DNA of 64,000 nucleotides, from contig SXYX01000014.1 in assembly GCA_005788175.1 (NCBI GenBank), forward strand, positions 1 through 64,000. Direction: 5' to 3'. This stretch comes from Acidobacteriota bacterium (GTDB lineage: Bacteria; Acidobacteriota; Holophagae; Holophagales; Holophagaceae). This document shows positions 31,922-41,890 of the stretch, one piece after another. Within the stretch, counting starts at the first letter, position 1; each line of letters begins with the position of its first letter. A program made the translations under genes and the position numbers. The notes beneath the pieces are model-generated. The model had not been told where the DNA came from and made no database searches. It saw only the letters and a list, made by a program, of their open reading frames with translations.

Positions 31922-32115
31922 TGTTCTAACTCCGACCAAAGCAATTCAGTTCGCTTTTCATACTTCATACTGCATCCTGAACCATATTTGTCCCATAGAG
32001 TAAAACTCCCTACTTTTAGGTTACTACGAATGATTTTTGTACCTTCAGCCTCACCAAGTCCGCATTTATTAATTTTATGAAATGACACATCATCCGCCCA
32101 TACGATGTGGGTAAT
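31918..32115 (-). pseudogene. TIGR03643/DUF2805-like small protein remnant (65-codon open frame, no standard start)
   Basis: Minus-strand frame ITHIVWADDVSFHKINKCGLGEAEGTKIIRSNLKVGSFTLWDKYGSGCSMKYEKRTELLWSELEQ*, stop overlaps photolyase ATG; in-frame TAA at 32116-32118 and 32140-32142. Confidence 0.55.
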
Positions 32116-32160
32116 TTAGTTGATGAAGGTTTCTGTATATTAAATTCTCATGCTTTCATC

Positions 32161-32195
32161 AAAAAAAAAGGGCGCCTAAGCGCCCTTTTTTTATA
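32161..32195. terminator. Rho-independent terminator downstream of atpE
   Basis: AAAAAAAAAGGGCGCCTAAGCGCCCTTTTTTT. Confidence 0.92.
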
Positions 32196-32204
32196 TATAA
32201 AGAT

Positions 32205-32507
32205 TTACTTGATGGCAAATGCAGCCACAAGTGCATAAATGACAAGCGCTTCAATAAGAGCAAGTCCAATGATCATAGTTGTGCGAATCTCACCGGCAGC
32301 TTGAGGATTTCGTGCGATGCCTTCACAAGCAGCGGCAACAGCCTTTCCTTGAGCAAGACCACAACCCACTGCAGCAATAGCAAGGGAAAGATGAGCTAAA
32401 AATTGACCTTCAAAGATTGACTTAGTAACGGCAGGTGTAGCTTCTTGCATCCCAAAAAGCGATAGGGAGATTCCGAAGATGAAAGCCGTTGTGAAGAACT
32501 TTTTCAT
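32205..32507 (-). CDS. atpE: ATP synthase subunit c, with N-terminal signal-like extension
   Basis: [55 protein letters not shown]. Confidence 0.96.
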   Translation of the reverse strand: MKKFFTTAFIFGISLSLFGMQEATPAVTKSIFEGQFLAHLSLAIAAVGCGLAQGKAVAAACEGIARNPQAAGEIRTTMIIGLALIEALVIYALVAAFAIK

Positions 32508-32551
32508 ATAAACTCCTAAAAATGAGCAGGATTCACTGCTTCGTTGGAAAA

Positions 32552-33307
32552 TTAATGATCATGGGCAACAGCGCCCGACAAATAAATAATAGAAAGAACC
32601 GTGAAAACAAAGGTTTGAATTAACCCGAAGAACAATCCTAAAAATAACATTGGGATGGGCAAAAAGAGAGGCAAAATACTAAAAAAGATGCCGGCTACGA
32701 GATGTTCACCGGCAATATTGCCAAAAAGTCGAAGCGAATGGCTTAAATTACGACTTAAAAGACCCAAAATTTCTAAAGGGAACATTAGGGGTATAAGAAA
32801 AACTACCGGGCCTGCGAAATGACCCCAGTAGGACCAGAATCCCTTCGCTTTCATGCCATGAAAATTGTAGTAACAGAAAACGACCAGAGCCGCGCCAAGA
32901 GTCACATTCCAATTGCTCGTTCCTGGGGATAATCCTGGCGTAATACCAAACAGATTATTGAAGAACACAAAAAGAGCGATGGTACCAATAAAGGGTAAAT
33001 AACGTTCGGCATGGTGTGCAATACTCGCCTTGACCATATCGTCTAGTCCACTAATAACCATTTCGAATATCTGCTGGATCGGGCTTGGAATCTTATTCAT
33101 ACGAGAACGAATCCAGGTCGCAATAATCATTGCAGCTAGAGCGGCCAAGGAAGCATTCAACAAATGATCATAACGTTCAAGAATTGAAAATGATTCATGA
33201 ACTAATTGTCCGTTACGTTCTAAGATGCCAAATCCAGTCCACTGGTAACGCGCCAGGCCAAAAATTTCAGTCAGCCATTTGGCGATATATGATGCGTGAT
33301 GTTCCAT
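32552..33307 (-). CDS. atpB: ATP synthase subunit a
   Basis: [51 protein letters not shown]. Confidence 0.95.
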   Translation of the reverse strand: MEHHASYIAKWLTEIFGLARYQWTGFGILERNGQLVHESFSILERYDHLLNASLAALAAMIIATWIRSRMNKIPSPIQQIFEMVISGLDDMVKASIAHHAERYLPFIGTIALFVFFNNLFGITPGLSPGTSNWNVTLGAALVVFCYYNFHGMKAKGFWSYWGHFAGPVVFLIPLMFPLEILGLLSRNLSHSLRLFGNIAGEHLVAGIFFSILPLFLPIPMLFLGLFFGLIQTFVFTVLSIIYLSGAVAHDH

Positions 33308-33310
33308 GCG

Positions 33311-33703
33311 CTATACCCTTGTTGAACCTTTAAGAAATATCGAACGTAAAGCCTCGAGAAGAATACTAGCTGGAAAAAGACTTATGCCAAAAGCCAAAGG
33401 TATGCCTTCGCTTGGATAATACTTCATAATCTCACGCACAAACAAAATGATCAATATCAGTTTACTTCCGAATAGACTTCCATAAACCCAGCGACGTCTC
33501 AGATTTTCAGACAGCATACGATCAAGAAAGATACGTTGCGTAGCCCAAAGAAGAAGACTCAGGCTTCCCGACAAAGTAAAGACGATGAAGCTATTAAAGG
33601 ACGTCCATCCGTAAATCAAGAGGCCCGTGATCCAAAGCCCTGCCTGGAATTGACTGAGTCTTTTTAGGGTCTCCCCTCCAGGAATTGCCGAGGAAATTCC
33701 CAC
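33311..33703 (-). CDS. ATP synthase subunit I-like membrane protein
   Basis: Small polytopic protein between atpZ-like and atpB genes. Confidence 0.6.
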   Translation of the reverse strand: MGISSAIPGGETLKRLSQFQAGLWITGLLIYGWTSFNSFIVFTLSGSLSLLLWATQRIFLDRMLSENLRRRWVYGSLFGSKLILIILFVREIMKYYPSEGIPLAFGISLFPASILLEALRSIFLKGSTRV

Positions 33704-33960
33704 TACTTTTCCTTGGGATCAGTATTTTTGCGATTTAGACGTTGGGACGTCTTAGCGAGTTCGTAAAATGCAGTCGCAATCCCCCAGATTAAACCGATCC
33801 ATTGACCACGAGTAGCATTTCCAAACCACCCCCCTATCCATTTTCCAAGAAAGAAACCTACAGTAATGGAAATAGGAAATACAAAAGCAAGAGAGCTAAG
33901 ATCACTCCACAAGGCACGCTCATTGGGCCCCGAATTCTTTGGATTTTGATCTGATTTCAT
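33703..33960 (-). CDS. AtpZ/AtpI family putative F0F1 assembly/ion-transport membrane protein
   Basis: SLAFVFPISITVGFFLGKWIGGWFGNATRGQWIGLIWGIATAFYEL. Confidence 0.75.
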   Translation of the reverse strand: MKSDQNPKNSGPNERALWSDLSSLAFVFPISITVGFFLGKWIGGWFGNATRGQWIGLIWGIATAFYELAKTSQRLNRKNTDPKEK

Positions 33961-35438
33961 AATTTAATGTTATCAACAACCTCAATGAGCCATCGGCCTG
34001 CTGAGACACCCAATAAGACTACGATGGCACAAATACTAACTAGATAGCCTGTCACACGATCTGTTTTAAGCGGCTCTTTATTCGGATGAGATCTAAAATA
34101 CATTTGGTTGATGACTCCAAGATAATAATACGCACTCACAGCACTCGTTAGAACAGCGATCACTGTCAGAAGAACGAAACCTCTCTCAAGGGCCATTTTA
34201 AAGAGTATGAATTTACTGAAAAAACCAATGAGGGGCGGAATTCCCGCCAGACTCAATAGGAATAACATCATGGCAAAAGCTAGCCAAGGATTGCGATGAG
34301 ATAGACCCCTAAAATCTTCGATACGTTCTCCTTCGCCCTTCCCTTGGAGAAAAGTAATGACAGCGAAAGCACCGAAATTCATAAAAAGATAGGAGAAAAC
34401 GTAAAGCCACAGAGTCTGGACCCCTGAGAAACTCATAACTGAGAGATTAGGATCATTGGAGAGTATCGCTAGCATCATATAGCCTACGTGAGCAATAGAG
34501 GAGTAAGCCAACATGCGTTTCATCGATTGCTGACGCAAAGCAGCAACATTTCCCAAGATCATGCTTGCTGCGGCCATGTATTCCATCCCAAGAATCCATG
34601 TGTTGGAAATATTATGAAAGCCAACTCCAAAAATCCTAGCAAAAGCAAAAATAGCAGCAGCTTTTGGAGCGCTCGCCATAAATGCTGTGATCGGAGTAGG
34701 AGCGCCATCATAAGCATCCGGAGTCCACATATGAAAGGGGACAACGGCAACCTTGAAGGCCATGCCTACAAGGACCATCAAGACACCTAGAGTCACCATT
34801 GTGGCCCGTGAATCCATTGCGATGACCAATTCAGAGGCTAGACGATCAAGATTGGTAGTTGTTCCTCCGGTCGCACCGAATACTAGACTGATGCCATAAA
34901 TCATAATGCCACTCGAAAAAGCCCCGAGAAGGAAGTATTTTACTCCCGCTTCAATACCTCTTTCTTGCTCACGAAGGTAGCCAACTAAAACGTAAATAGG
35001 GAGTGCCATCAATTCAATAGAAAAATAAATAGTCACAAGATCCGTGGCACCACAAAGAAATAACATTCCTGACAAGGCGAAGAGTAAAAGTGCGTAGAAC
35101 TCGACGGTATGTTCATGCATGAGATCTAACAACTTAGTAGATAGTGCCACAGTCGCTATAGTAGCCAGAGTGCAGATTAACTGAAAAGCTTGCGTCATCG
35201 TATCGATACGCAACATGCTAGAAAATCCTGACCGATGAGGCGTGAGGATAATTAGGAAGATCGTGATAGCAAGTGTGATCTGAGTTAAAAGTGACCAACG
35301 ACGCTTTTTATCCCGGGGAATCAAAAGGTCGCCAGGCCACAACATGAGACTCGCAACCCCAATTAGGAAAAAGGGGGCTTGTACAAGCGGTGCATCTTGC
35401 CAAAGAGCGGCTAAAAGACTTTGGGCAAAACCGGGCAT
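33957..35438 (-). CDS. nuoN: NADH-quinone oxidoreductase subunit N
   Basis: YFSIELMALPIYVLVGYLR; FKVAVVPFHMWTPDAYDGAPTPITAFMAS. Confidence 0.95.
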   Translation of the reverse strand: MPGFAQSLLAALWQDAPLVQAPFFLIGVASLMLWPGDLLIPRDKKRRWSLLTQITLAITIFLIILTPHRSGFSSMLRIDTMTQAFQLICTLATIATVALSTKLLDLMHEHTVEFYALLLFALSGMLFLCGATDLVTIYFSIELMALPIYVLVGYLREQERGIEAGVKYFLLGAFSSGIMIYGISLVFGATGGTTTNLDRLASELVIAMDSRATMVTLGVLMVLVGMAFKVAVVPFHMWTPDAYDGAPTPITAFMASAPKAAAIFAFARIFGVGFHNISNTWILGMEYMAAASMILGNVAALRQQSMKRMLAYSSIAHVGYMMLAILSNDPNLSVMSFSGVQTLWLYVFSYLFMNFGAFAVITFLQGKGEGERIEDFRGLSHRNPWLAFAMMLFLLSLAGIPPLIGFFSKFILFKMALERGFVLLTVIAVLTSAVSAYYYLGVINQMYFRSHPNKEPLKTDRVTGYLVSICAIVVLLGVSAGRWLIEVVDNIKL

Positions 35439-37069
35439 TAGCGCTTCTCCTCGATGACTTCAGAGTTGCCAGTATTGTTTGGGTTTTGAGGCGCTTCCAT
35501 TCCTCTCATTCCTTCTTGTTTTGCTTTCTCTTGATCTGCACTCAGTGAAGGAGCTTGGTAATAATCCGGGCTTAATTGTCTTACTAATTTCGCCACTGGA
35601 CGATCCATTATGTCCATTAAAGGACGAGGGTAAAGCCCAATCCAGATAGCCATCACCACCAAAGGTGCGAAGACTATGATTTCACGTGGGGTCAAATCAG
35701 GCATTTTGCGATTGACATCTGAAATAGATCCAAACATTACACGCTGAAACATCCACAACATATAAGCAGCGCCCAAGATAATACCAGTAGTAGCGACCAC
35801 GGCTGCCCAAGGGAATGCTTGGAAAGAACCCTGAAGAATAATTAACTCACCAATGAAACCGTTTAAAAGAGGTAACCCAATAGAGCTCATTGTCATAATC
35901 ATAAAAATTGTTGAGTAAACCGGCATGGTCTCGGAAAGACCCCCAAAATCTGCAATCATTCGCGTATGACGTCGATCATAGACAACAGCCACCGCAAGGA
36001 ACAAACCAGGCGTACTGATTCCATGATTAATCATTTGGAAAAGAGCTCCCTTAAATCCATAAGGATTTAAAGCGAAGATACCCAACATACACATACCCAA
36101 ATGGCTTACCGAACTATAGGCCACTAGCTTCTTCATATCCTTCTGAATCATGGCTACAAGGGCTCCATAGATAATCCCAATGAGCGATAGAGCGATGAAC
36201 CAAGGCATCAAATCCTTGACGGCTGTAGGGAAAATTGGAAGCAATAAACGTACAAAACCGTAAGTGCCCATTTTTAATAAAATACCGGCAAGAATGACGG
36301 ATCCAGCGGTAGGTGCTTGGACGTGCGCATCTGGCAACCAAGTATGAAATGGAAACATGGGAACTTTGATCGCAAAAGCAAGAAAGAAAGCAAGGGCGAG
36401 GAGGGTTTGATAAGTCCTGGTTTGCTCGGCAATAACGGGAGCCATGGCTTGAAATGATGCCAAAGAGAAATCAAGAGTCCCATTGGTCTCAACTTGCAAG
36501 AAATAGATTGCAAGAACAGCTACCAGTAAAAGGACAGAACCGGCGAGTGTATAGAGAAATAACTTGATCGCCGCATAAAGCTTTTGGGGACCTCCCCAAA
36601 TACCAATCAAGAAATACATTGGAACGAGCATAACTTCCCAAAAAACATAAAATAGAAACATATCCTGGGTAATAAACACGCCAAGCATCGCAGTTTGGAG
36701 CACTAATAACCAGACGTAATATTCCTTGAGTCGCTCAGTAATGGCTTCCCATGAACATAGAATGGCAATAGGTCCAATAAACGTAGTTAGCAACCACAAC
36801 AGCAAGCTTATCCCATCCATTCCAACACTAAACTGAATACCTAGTGAAGGAATCCATGACCAACTCTGGGCCCATTGAACTGCATCACTTGTACGATCGT
36901 AAGCGAAGAAGAAGGGGACGCTAAGCGCGAAGCTAAGAACAGTGGCAAATAAAGCACCTTTCTTGAAGATTTCACTTCGATCCTTTGGAACAAAGAGCAA
37001 TACTATGGCTGCAACAAAGGGTATAAAAGTTGCTGCTAGCATGAGGAGAGTATTAGCAAATTGACTCAT
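35438..37069 (-). CDS. nuoM: NADH-quinone oxidoreductase subunit M
   Basis: FYVFWEVMLVPMYFLIGIWGG; FPFHTWLPDAHVQAPTAGSVILAGILLKMGTYG. Confidence 0.96.
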   Translation of the reverse strand: MSQFANTLLMLAATFIPFVAAIVLLFVPKDRSEIFKKGALFATVLSFALSVPFFFAYDRTSDAVQWAQSWSWIPSLGIQFSVGMDGISLLLWLLTTFIGPIAILCSWEAITERLKEYYVWLLVLQTAMLGVFITQDMFLFYVFWEVMLVPMYFLIGIWGGPQKLYAAIKLFLYTLAGSVLLLVAVLAIYFLQVETNGTLDFSLASFQAMAPVIAEQTRTYQTLLALAFFLAFAIKVPMFPFHTWLPDAHVQAPTAGSVILAGILLKMGTYGFVRLLLPIFPTAVKDLMPWFIALSLIGIIYGALVAMIQKDMKKLVAYSSVSHLGMCMLGIFALNPYGFKGALFQMINHGISTPGLFLAVAVVYDRRHTRMIADFGGLSETMPVYSTIFMIMTMSSIGLPLLNGFIGELIILQGSFQAFPWAAVVATTGIILGAAYMLWMFQRVMFGSISDVNRKMPDLTPREIIVFAPLVVMAIWIGLYPRPLMDIMDRPVAKLVRQLSPDYYQAPSLSADQEKAKQEGMRGMEAPQNPNNTGNSEVIEEKR

Positions 37070-37091
37070 GAAATCTCCAAACTATAAGGTG

Positions 37092-39305
37092 TTAAACAAG
37101 GAATTTAAAAAATATTAGAAGAACAAAACCCAAAAGCATTACAAAGGCGTAATTTTGAACTCGACCAGATTGAAAAGCTTTGAATAGAGAAGCAAATTGT
37201 TGAAATATCCACGCTACAAAATTAACGAGGCCATCAACAATATAGGTGTCGAACCAATAGCTCAAATCTGCCAATAGAAGGGTCGCACGACTAGCGCCAT
37301 TGACCATCCCATCAACAACCCAGGTGTCAAAAGACCATAACTGACCACCGAGTCGCTTCATAGGTTTGATTATCAAAGCTTCATAAAATTCATCAATATA
37401 ATATCGAGCATGCACCCATTCAAAGAGACCAGGGTAGTTTTTGACAAAGGCCTGAGCACGTGACCATGAAGGATCTGATGCGTACATCCAGTAAGCAAGG
37501 GCCATAGCTCCTGGAGCCCAAATCACCGTTGCCCAAATCATAAGAACATATTCCATCTTAGAAACGGCTTCGATGCCTTCTGGAATTGATGCGACCTGAT
37601 AAAGGATCGGAGAAATCCATTCAGAGAAATAAGAATGACCTAAAAAATGGAGGGCATGGGGTACATTCAGAAAACCGCCGCCCACAGCCAAAAGTGCCAA
37701 AATAAAAACGGGTACCCACATATTCCATGGGACCTCATGGGGCACATGTGTGCCGCCTTGGTGATGATCGTGGCCATGAGCTTCTTCATGAACGGTCAAA
37801 TGATAGGGATCATCACCATTACCGCGGTAATTACCCAGGAAGGTCATACAAATTAGTCGCATCATATAAAATGCGGTAAAGAAAGCAGCGACCATCCCCA
37901 TCAACCACGTTGCAAGATAAAGGGTAGATCCTTGATAAGTTCCCCCTTGATACCACTCTTCGAAAACTTTCCAAAGAATTTCATCTTTGGAAAAGAATCC
38001 GCTGAACGGGAATATGCCTGCGATAGCAAAAGTTGAAAGCAACATTGACCAGAAGGTCCACGGCATATATTTTCTCAATCCGCCCATGTTGCGCATATCT
38101 TGTTCGTGATGACAAGCCATAATCACAGAACCGGAACCTAGAAATAGGCATGCCTTGAAAAATGCGTGCGTAAAGACATGGAACATACCTGCAGTAAAAG
38201 CTCCTGCACCCATACCCATGAACATAAATCCGAGTTGTGAGACGGTGCTGTAAGCAAGTACCTTTTTGATATCATTTTGGGCTAACCCCATTGAGGCTGC
38301 CATGAGAGCCGTCAAAGCGCCGACAAACAAAATCAAATGAAGCGCAGCAGGCGCGTTAATGAAAATAAAATTAAGTCGAGTAATCATATAGAGACCTGAT
38401 GTGACCATCGTCGCAGCATGAATAAGTGCCGAAACAGGCGTGGGGCCTGCCATGGCGTCAGGTAACCATACATAAAGAGGAATTTGTGCGGATTTACCCA
38501 TAGCCCCAACGAATAAACAACCTCCAATGAGATTCATCCAAAAAGTAGGAGTAGCGGTGTGGCCAAAAAGAGTGATTGACTGTGAAGACATGATAGATCT
38601 TGCTGAACCCATTAGGGTATCGAAGTCTAAAGATCCAAAAACCATAAATATCAGAAAGAAACCTAGCATAAAGCCGAAGTCACCAATACGATTTGTAACG
38701 AATGCCTTCTTGGCGGCATCGCCCGCATAGGTTTTATCAAAATAGAAACCAATGAGAAGATAAGAGCAAAGTCCGACGCCTTCCCATCCTAAAAACATCA
38801 TTAAGATATTGGCGCCTAGTACCAGATTGAGCATGCTAAATATAAAGAGGTTAAGATAAGCCATGAAGCGGTAATACCGATGATCTTTTTGCTCTTCTTC
38901 CATGTATCCAGTGCTAAAGAGATGGATCAGAAAGCCTGCTCCCGTAACTAACAGGGCCATGGTTGCGCTCAATACATCAAATTTATAAGCCCACTCCACT
39001 GTGGCATACGTTAGGACGTTACCTGCAATACGGGCGCCGCCTACGTCGAACCATGTCCACAAAGATTGGTGAAGACTTCGAGAGGCCTCGGGTAGTTGTA
39101 GGAGCTGGAAAAAATAAAATGCCGAGAGTAAGAACGAAACTCCAACAGAGCCTAGAGCAATACCATTGACCAATTGATTATTACGAAGATATTTACCCGT
39201 TAATCCATTGATTAGAAATCCAAATAGAGGAAGAAATGGAATGAGCCATAAATAGGAAACTGAATGAGAGACTGCCATTAAATGAGGAATTGATGATTCA
39301 TTCAT
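37092..39305 (-). CDS. nuoL: NADH-quinone oxidoreductase subunit L
   Basis: FLGWEGVGLCSYLLIGFYF; GKSAQIPLYVWLPDAMAGPTPVSALIHAATMVTSG. Confidence 0.97.
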   Translation of the reverse strand: MNESSIPHLMAVSHSVSYLWLIPFLPLFGFLINGLTGKYLRNNQLVNGIALGSVGVSFLLSAFYFFQLLQLPEASRSLHQSLWTWFDVGGARIAGNVLTYATVEWAYKFDVLSATMALLVTGAGFLIHLFSTGYMEEEQKDHRYYRFMAYLNLFIFSMLNLVLGANILMMFLGWEGVGLCSYLLIGFYFDKTYAGDAAKKAFVTNRIGDFGFMLGFFLIFMVFGSLDFDTLMGSARSIMSSQSITLFGHTATPTFWMNLIGGCLFVGAMGKSAQIPLYVWLPDAMAGPTPVSALIHAATMVTSGLYMITRLNFIFINAPAALHLILFVGALTALMAASMGLAQNDIKKVLAYSTVSQLGFMFMGMGAGAFTAGMFHVFTHAFFKACLFLGSGSVIMACHHEQDMRNMGGLRKYMPWTFWSMLLSTFAIAGIFPFSGFFSKDEILWKVFEEWYQGGTYQGSTLYLATWLMGMVAAFFTAFYMMRLICMTFLGNYRGNGDDPYHLTVHEEAHGHDHHQGGTHVPHEVPWNMWVPVFILALLAVGGGFLNVPHALHFLGHSYFSEWISPILYQVASIPEGIEAVSKMEYVLMIWATVIWAPGAMALAYWMYASDPSWSRAQAFVKNYPGLFEWVHARYYIDEFYEALIIKPMKRLGGQLWSFDTWVVDGMVNGASRATLLLADLSYWFDTYIVDGLVNFVAWIFQQFASLFKAFQSGRVQNYAFVMLLGFVLLIFFKFLV

Positions 39306-39310
39306 AAAGG

Positions 39311-39613
39311 TTATCCATTCAGTAAATTAATATCGTCGGCCTGGATCGTATCTTTACGTCGATACAACGCTACGACTAGAGCAAGGCCTATTGCAACTTC
39401 AGCTGCTGCAAAGCCCATTACTAGGAGTGCAAAAGCCTGACCTTCTACGGTTCCGCTCTGTCTAGAAAATGCGATGAGATTAAGATTTGCAGCATTGAGC
39501 ATGAGTTCAACCGACATTAAAATAATCAATACATTACGTCGAATTAAAACACCCGCAACTCCGATGAAAAACATCAGAGAAGAGACAAAAAGGACGACAT
39601 TGAGTGAGATCAT
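39311..39613 (-). CDS. nuoK: NADH-quinone oxidoreductase subunit K
   Basis: GVLIRRNVLIILMSVELMLNAANLNLIAFSR. Confidence 0.96.
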   Translation of the reverse strand: MISLNVVLFVSSLMFFIGVAGVLIRRNVLIILMSVELMLNAANLNLIAFSRQSGTVEGQAFALLVMGFAAAEVAIGLALVVALYRRKDTIQADDINLLNG

Positions 39614-40164
39614 GCCACACGCTCTGATTTTGCAAGAACGAGCGCCCCTACGAGAGAGACCAATAGGATCACGGAAAGGATTTCAAGAGGTAATAAGAAC
39701 CCTGCAAACAAGCCTCGACTCACACTTTGAGCATTTTGAGCACTTACAGAAAGGCCTTGAACAAGATCTGGAGGTAGCGTTAAGGCAACTGAAGCCGGGG
39801 CGTTAAATAAATTAGATTTCATTGTGTAAGCAAATGTAGCCATCGCAACTAAAATAAGAGGAATAGACCATTTGGTCTGCAGGGCAAATAAACTTTTTTC
39901 TTTATACTTGGTTAGTTCAACAAGCATGACGACAAAAAGAAAAAGAACCACAATACCACCGGCATAAATGAGGAGTTGAGCCATACCTAAAAATTCTGCA
40001 CTTAGACATAAAAAACAAGCAGCTACCATAATCATAGAAAATAAAAAACTAAGAACGCTATGAACTGCAGATTTAGAAAGAACCATGGCTGCAGCCCCAG
40101 CACAGGCCAAAAGACCGAACACGAAGAAAAGATTTTGACCAATTGTAATGAATAATGCATTCAT
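39610..40164 (-). CDS. nuoJ: NADH-quinone oxidoreductase subunit J
   Basis: FLGMAQLLIYAGGIVVLFLFVVMLVEL. Confidence 0.95.
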   Translation of the reverse strand: MNALFITIGQNLFFVFGLLACAGAAAMVLSKSAVHSVLSFLFSMIMVAACFLCLSAEFLGMAQLLIYAGGIVVLFLFVVMLVELTKYKEKSLFALQTKWSIPLILVAMATFAYTMKSNLFNAPASVALTLPPDLVQGLSVSAQNAQSVSRGLFAGFLLPLEILSVILLVSLVGALVLAKSERVA

Positions 40165-40176
40165 AGATTGTGCCTA

Positions 40177-40704
40177 TTAGGTGTAATCAGGAGAATCAGG
40201 GTTTTTAGTTGATGATATAGAGTGTTGACCTACAGGTGAGACGCGAAACATGTCTTGAAATTGCCCTTCCATACCAATCGAGAAATCCTCTCGGTTGTAA
40301 GCTGCTAACTCAAACTGATGATTTAGGATGATTGAATCGAATCCGCAACTTTCAACACAGAACTCGCAGAAAATACAGCGTTCCATCTCAAAGTCATAGC
40401 GAGTCGGAAAGGGGGTTTTACGTCCTTCTTTTTTACCCTTACTAATTGTAATAACCTGAGTAGGACATATTTTTTCACATGCCAAACAACAAACGCACTT
40501 AATCTCACCCTGCTCATCGCGGAGCATTTGGAGTCGCCCTCGAAAGCGCGGGGCAATTGAGATAGGCGTTTCGGGGTATTCCACTGTGATATGAATATGC
40601 TTTTTGGATCGATTGGCCTGCAAGAAATTTCTACCGAAGTATTTTCCAGTCAACTTCATGCCTGAGGCAATATCCAAGGGAAGTAGTTTTTTTAAGATAG
40701 ACAT
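40177..40704 (-). CDS. nuoI: NADH-quinone oxidoreductase subunit I
   Basis: CVCCLACEKICPTQVI and CIFCEFCVESCGFDSI 2x[4Fe-4S] motifs. Confidence 0.95.
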   Translation of the reverse strand: MSILKKLLPLDIASGMKLTGKYFGRNFLQANRSKKHIHITVEYPETPISIAPRFRGRLQMLRDEQGEIKCVCCLACEKICPTQVITISKGKKEGRKTPFPTRYDFEMERCIFCEFCVESCGFDSIILNHQFELAAYNREDFSIGMEGQFQDMFRVSPVGQHSISSTKNPDSPDYT

Positions 40705-40711
40705 AGTGATC

Positions 40712-41890
40712 CTAAAAAATTAGCCGAATAGTTGCAGCGATGACAAGGTTAACAAGGGTGACAGGAATAAGCCATTTCCAACCTACGCTCATCAGCTGAT
40801 CGTATCGATATCGAGGGAGCGTGGCGCGTACCCAAAGAAAGGTAAAAAGTAAAAAAAAGACTTTACCAAAGAAGAATAACAAACTAGGTTGAGCAAGAAA
40901 GGGAATGGAATCAGGAACAAATCTTTGGAGGCCGAAAGGTAATAAGTAGTGTCCGCCGAGGAAAAATCCTGCTGCAATGGCCGAAACTGCCATCATGTTT
41001 GCATATTCAGCCAACATGAACCAGGCAAACTTCATGCCGCTATACTCCGTATGAAATCCTGATACCAACTCAGTTTCAGCTTCGGCCAAATCAAATGGAA
41101 CACGATTGGTTTCTGCAAAGCCACATGTGATGTAAAAAAAGAATCCAAAGAATAAGGGGATTGCTGCAATTAAGGGCATCTGCACGATCTCTCCAGCGGC
41201 CGTGACCATGGGAACACCTGCTAGATAAAGCGAGAGTTCTCTAAAATTTAATGTTCCAGAAAGCACTACTGCTACTAGGAGAGAAAGGCTCAGAGGAATT
41301 TCATAACTGATTATTTGAGCTGCACTTCGGAGACCCCCAAGAAGAGGATATTTCGAATTAGAAGCCCAGCCCCCAAGAACGATCCCATAAACACCAATTG
41401 ACCCAACGGCCATAATGTACAGTAAGCCTACGTTTATATCTGTCAAGAAACCCGTGAAGGGCAAGCCGCCTATGATGGGAAATGTTGTTGGAAAGGTGAA
41501 TAGGGTTCCAGGATAGAAGCAGATGACTGCGAAAGTTGCGAAGGCAGGAATCATACAAATGACCGGTGCAATGACGAATACAAAACGATCCGCTCGATCA
41601 GGAACAATATCTTCCTTAAGAAGGAGCTTTAATCCGTCGGCAGCAAAAACGGGTAGACCTCTGAAGAACGATAAGATGGGTATTCGACCCATGGCCCAAG
41701 AAAGTTTATTGATCCCAGCGGCAAAACCTCGTATCCCTCCAGCTTGGCGGGTCGCTCCTAGGCGAACCTGGATGTAACCGATGACTTTTCTTTCGGCGAA
41801 TGTCATTAGCGGCACGATCAAAAGAATGATTGAGACCAGTACAGTAATTTGAATTATGGCCATTACGACCTGCTGAACGGGAGTCATCAT
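40712..41890 (-). CDS. nuoH: NADH-quinone oxidoreductase subunit H with enlarged first loop
   Basis: FAERKVIGYIQVRLG...ADGLKLLLKEDIVP; GFAETNRVPFDLAEAETELVSGFHTEYSGMKFA. Confidence 0.96.
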   Translation of the reverse strand: MMTPVQQVVMAIIQITVLVSIILLIVPLMTFAERKVIGYIQVRLGATRQAGGIRGFAAGINKLSWAMGRIPILSFFRGLPVFAADGLKLLLKEDIVPDRADRFVFVIAPVICMIPAFATFAVICFYPGTLFTFPTTFPIIGGLPFTGFLTDINVGLLYIMAVGSIGVYGIVLGGWASNSKYPLLGGLRSAAQIISYEIPLSLSLLVAVVLSGTLNFRELSLYLAGVPMVTAAGEIVQMPLIAAIPLFFGFFFYITCGFAETNRVPFDLAEAETELVSGFHTEYSGMKFAWFMLAEYANMMAVSAIAAGFFLGGHYLLPFGLQRFVPDSIPFLAQPSLLFFFGKVFFLLFTFLWVRATLPRYRYDQLMSVGWKWLIPVTLVNLVIAATIRLIF

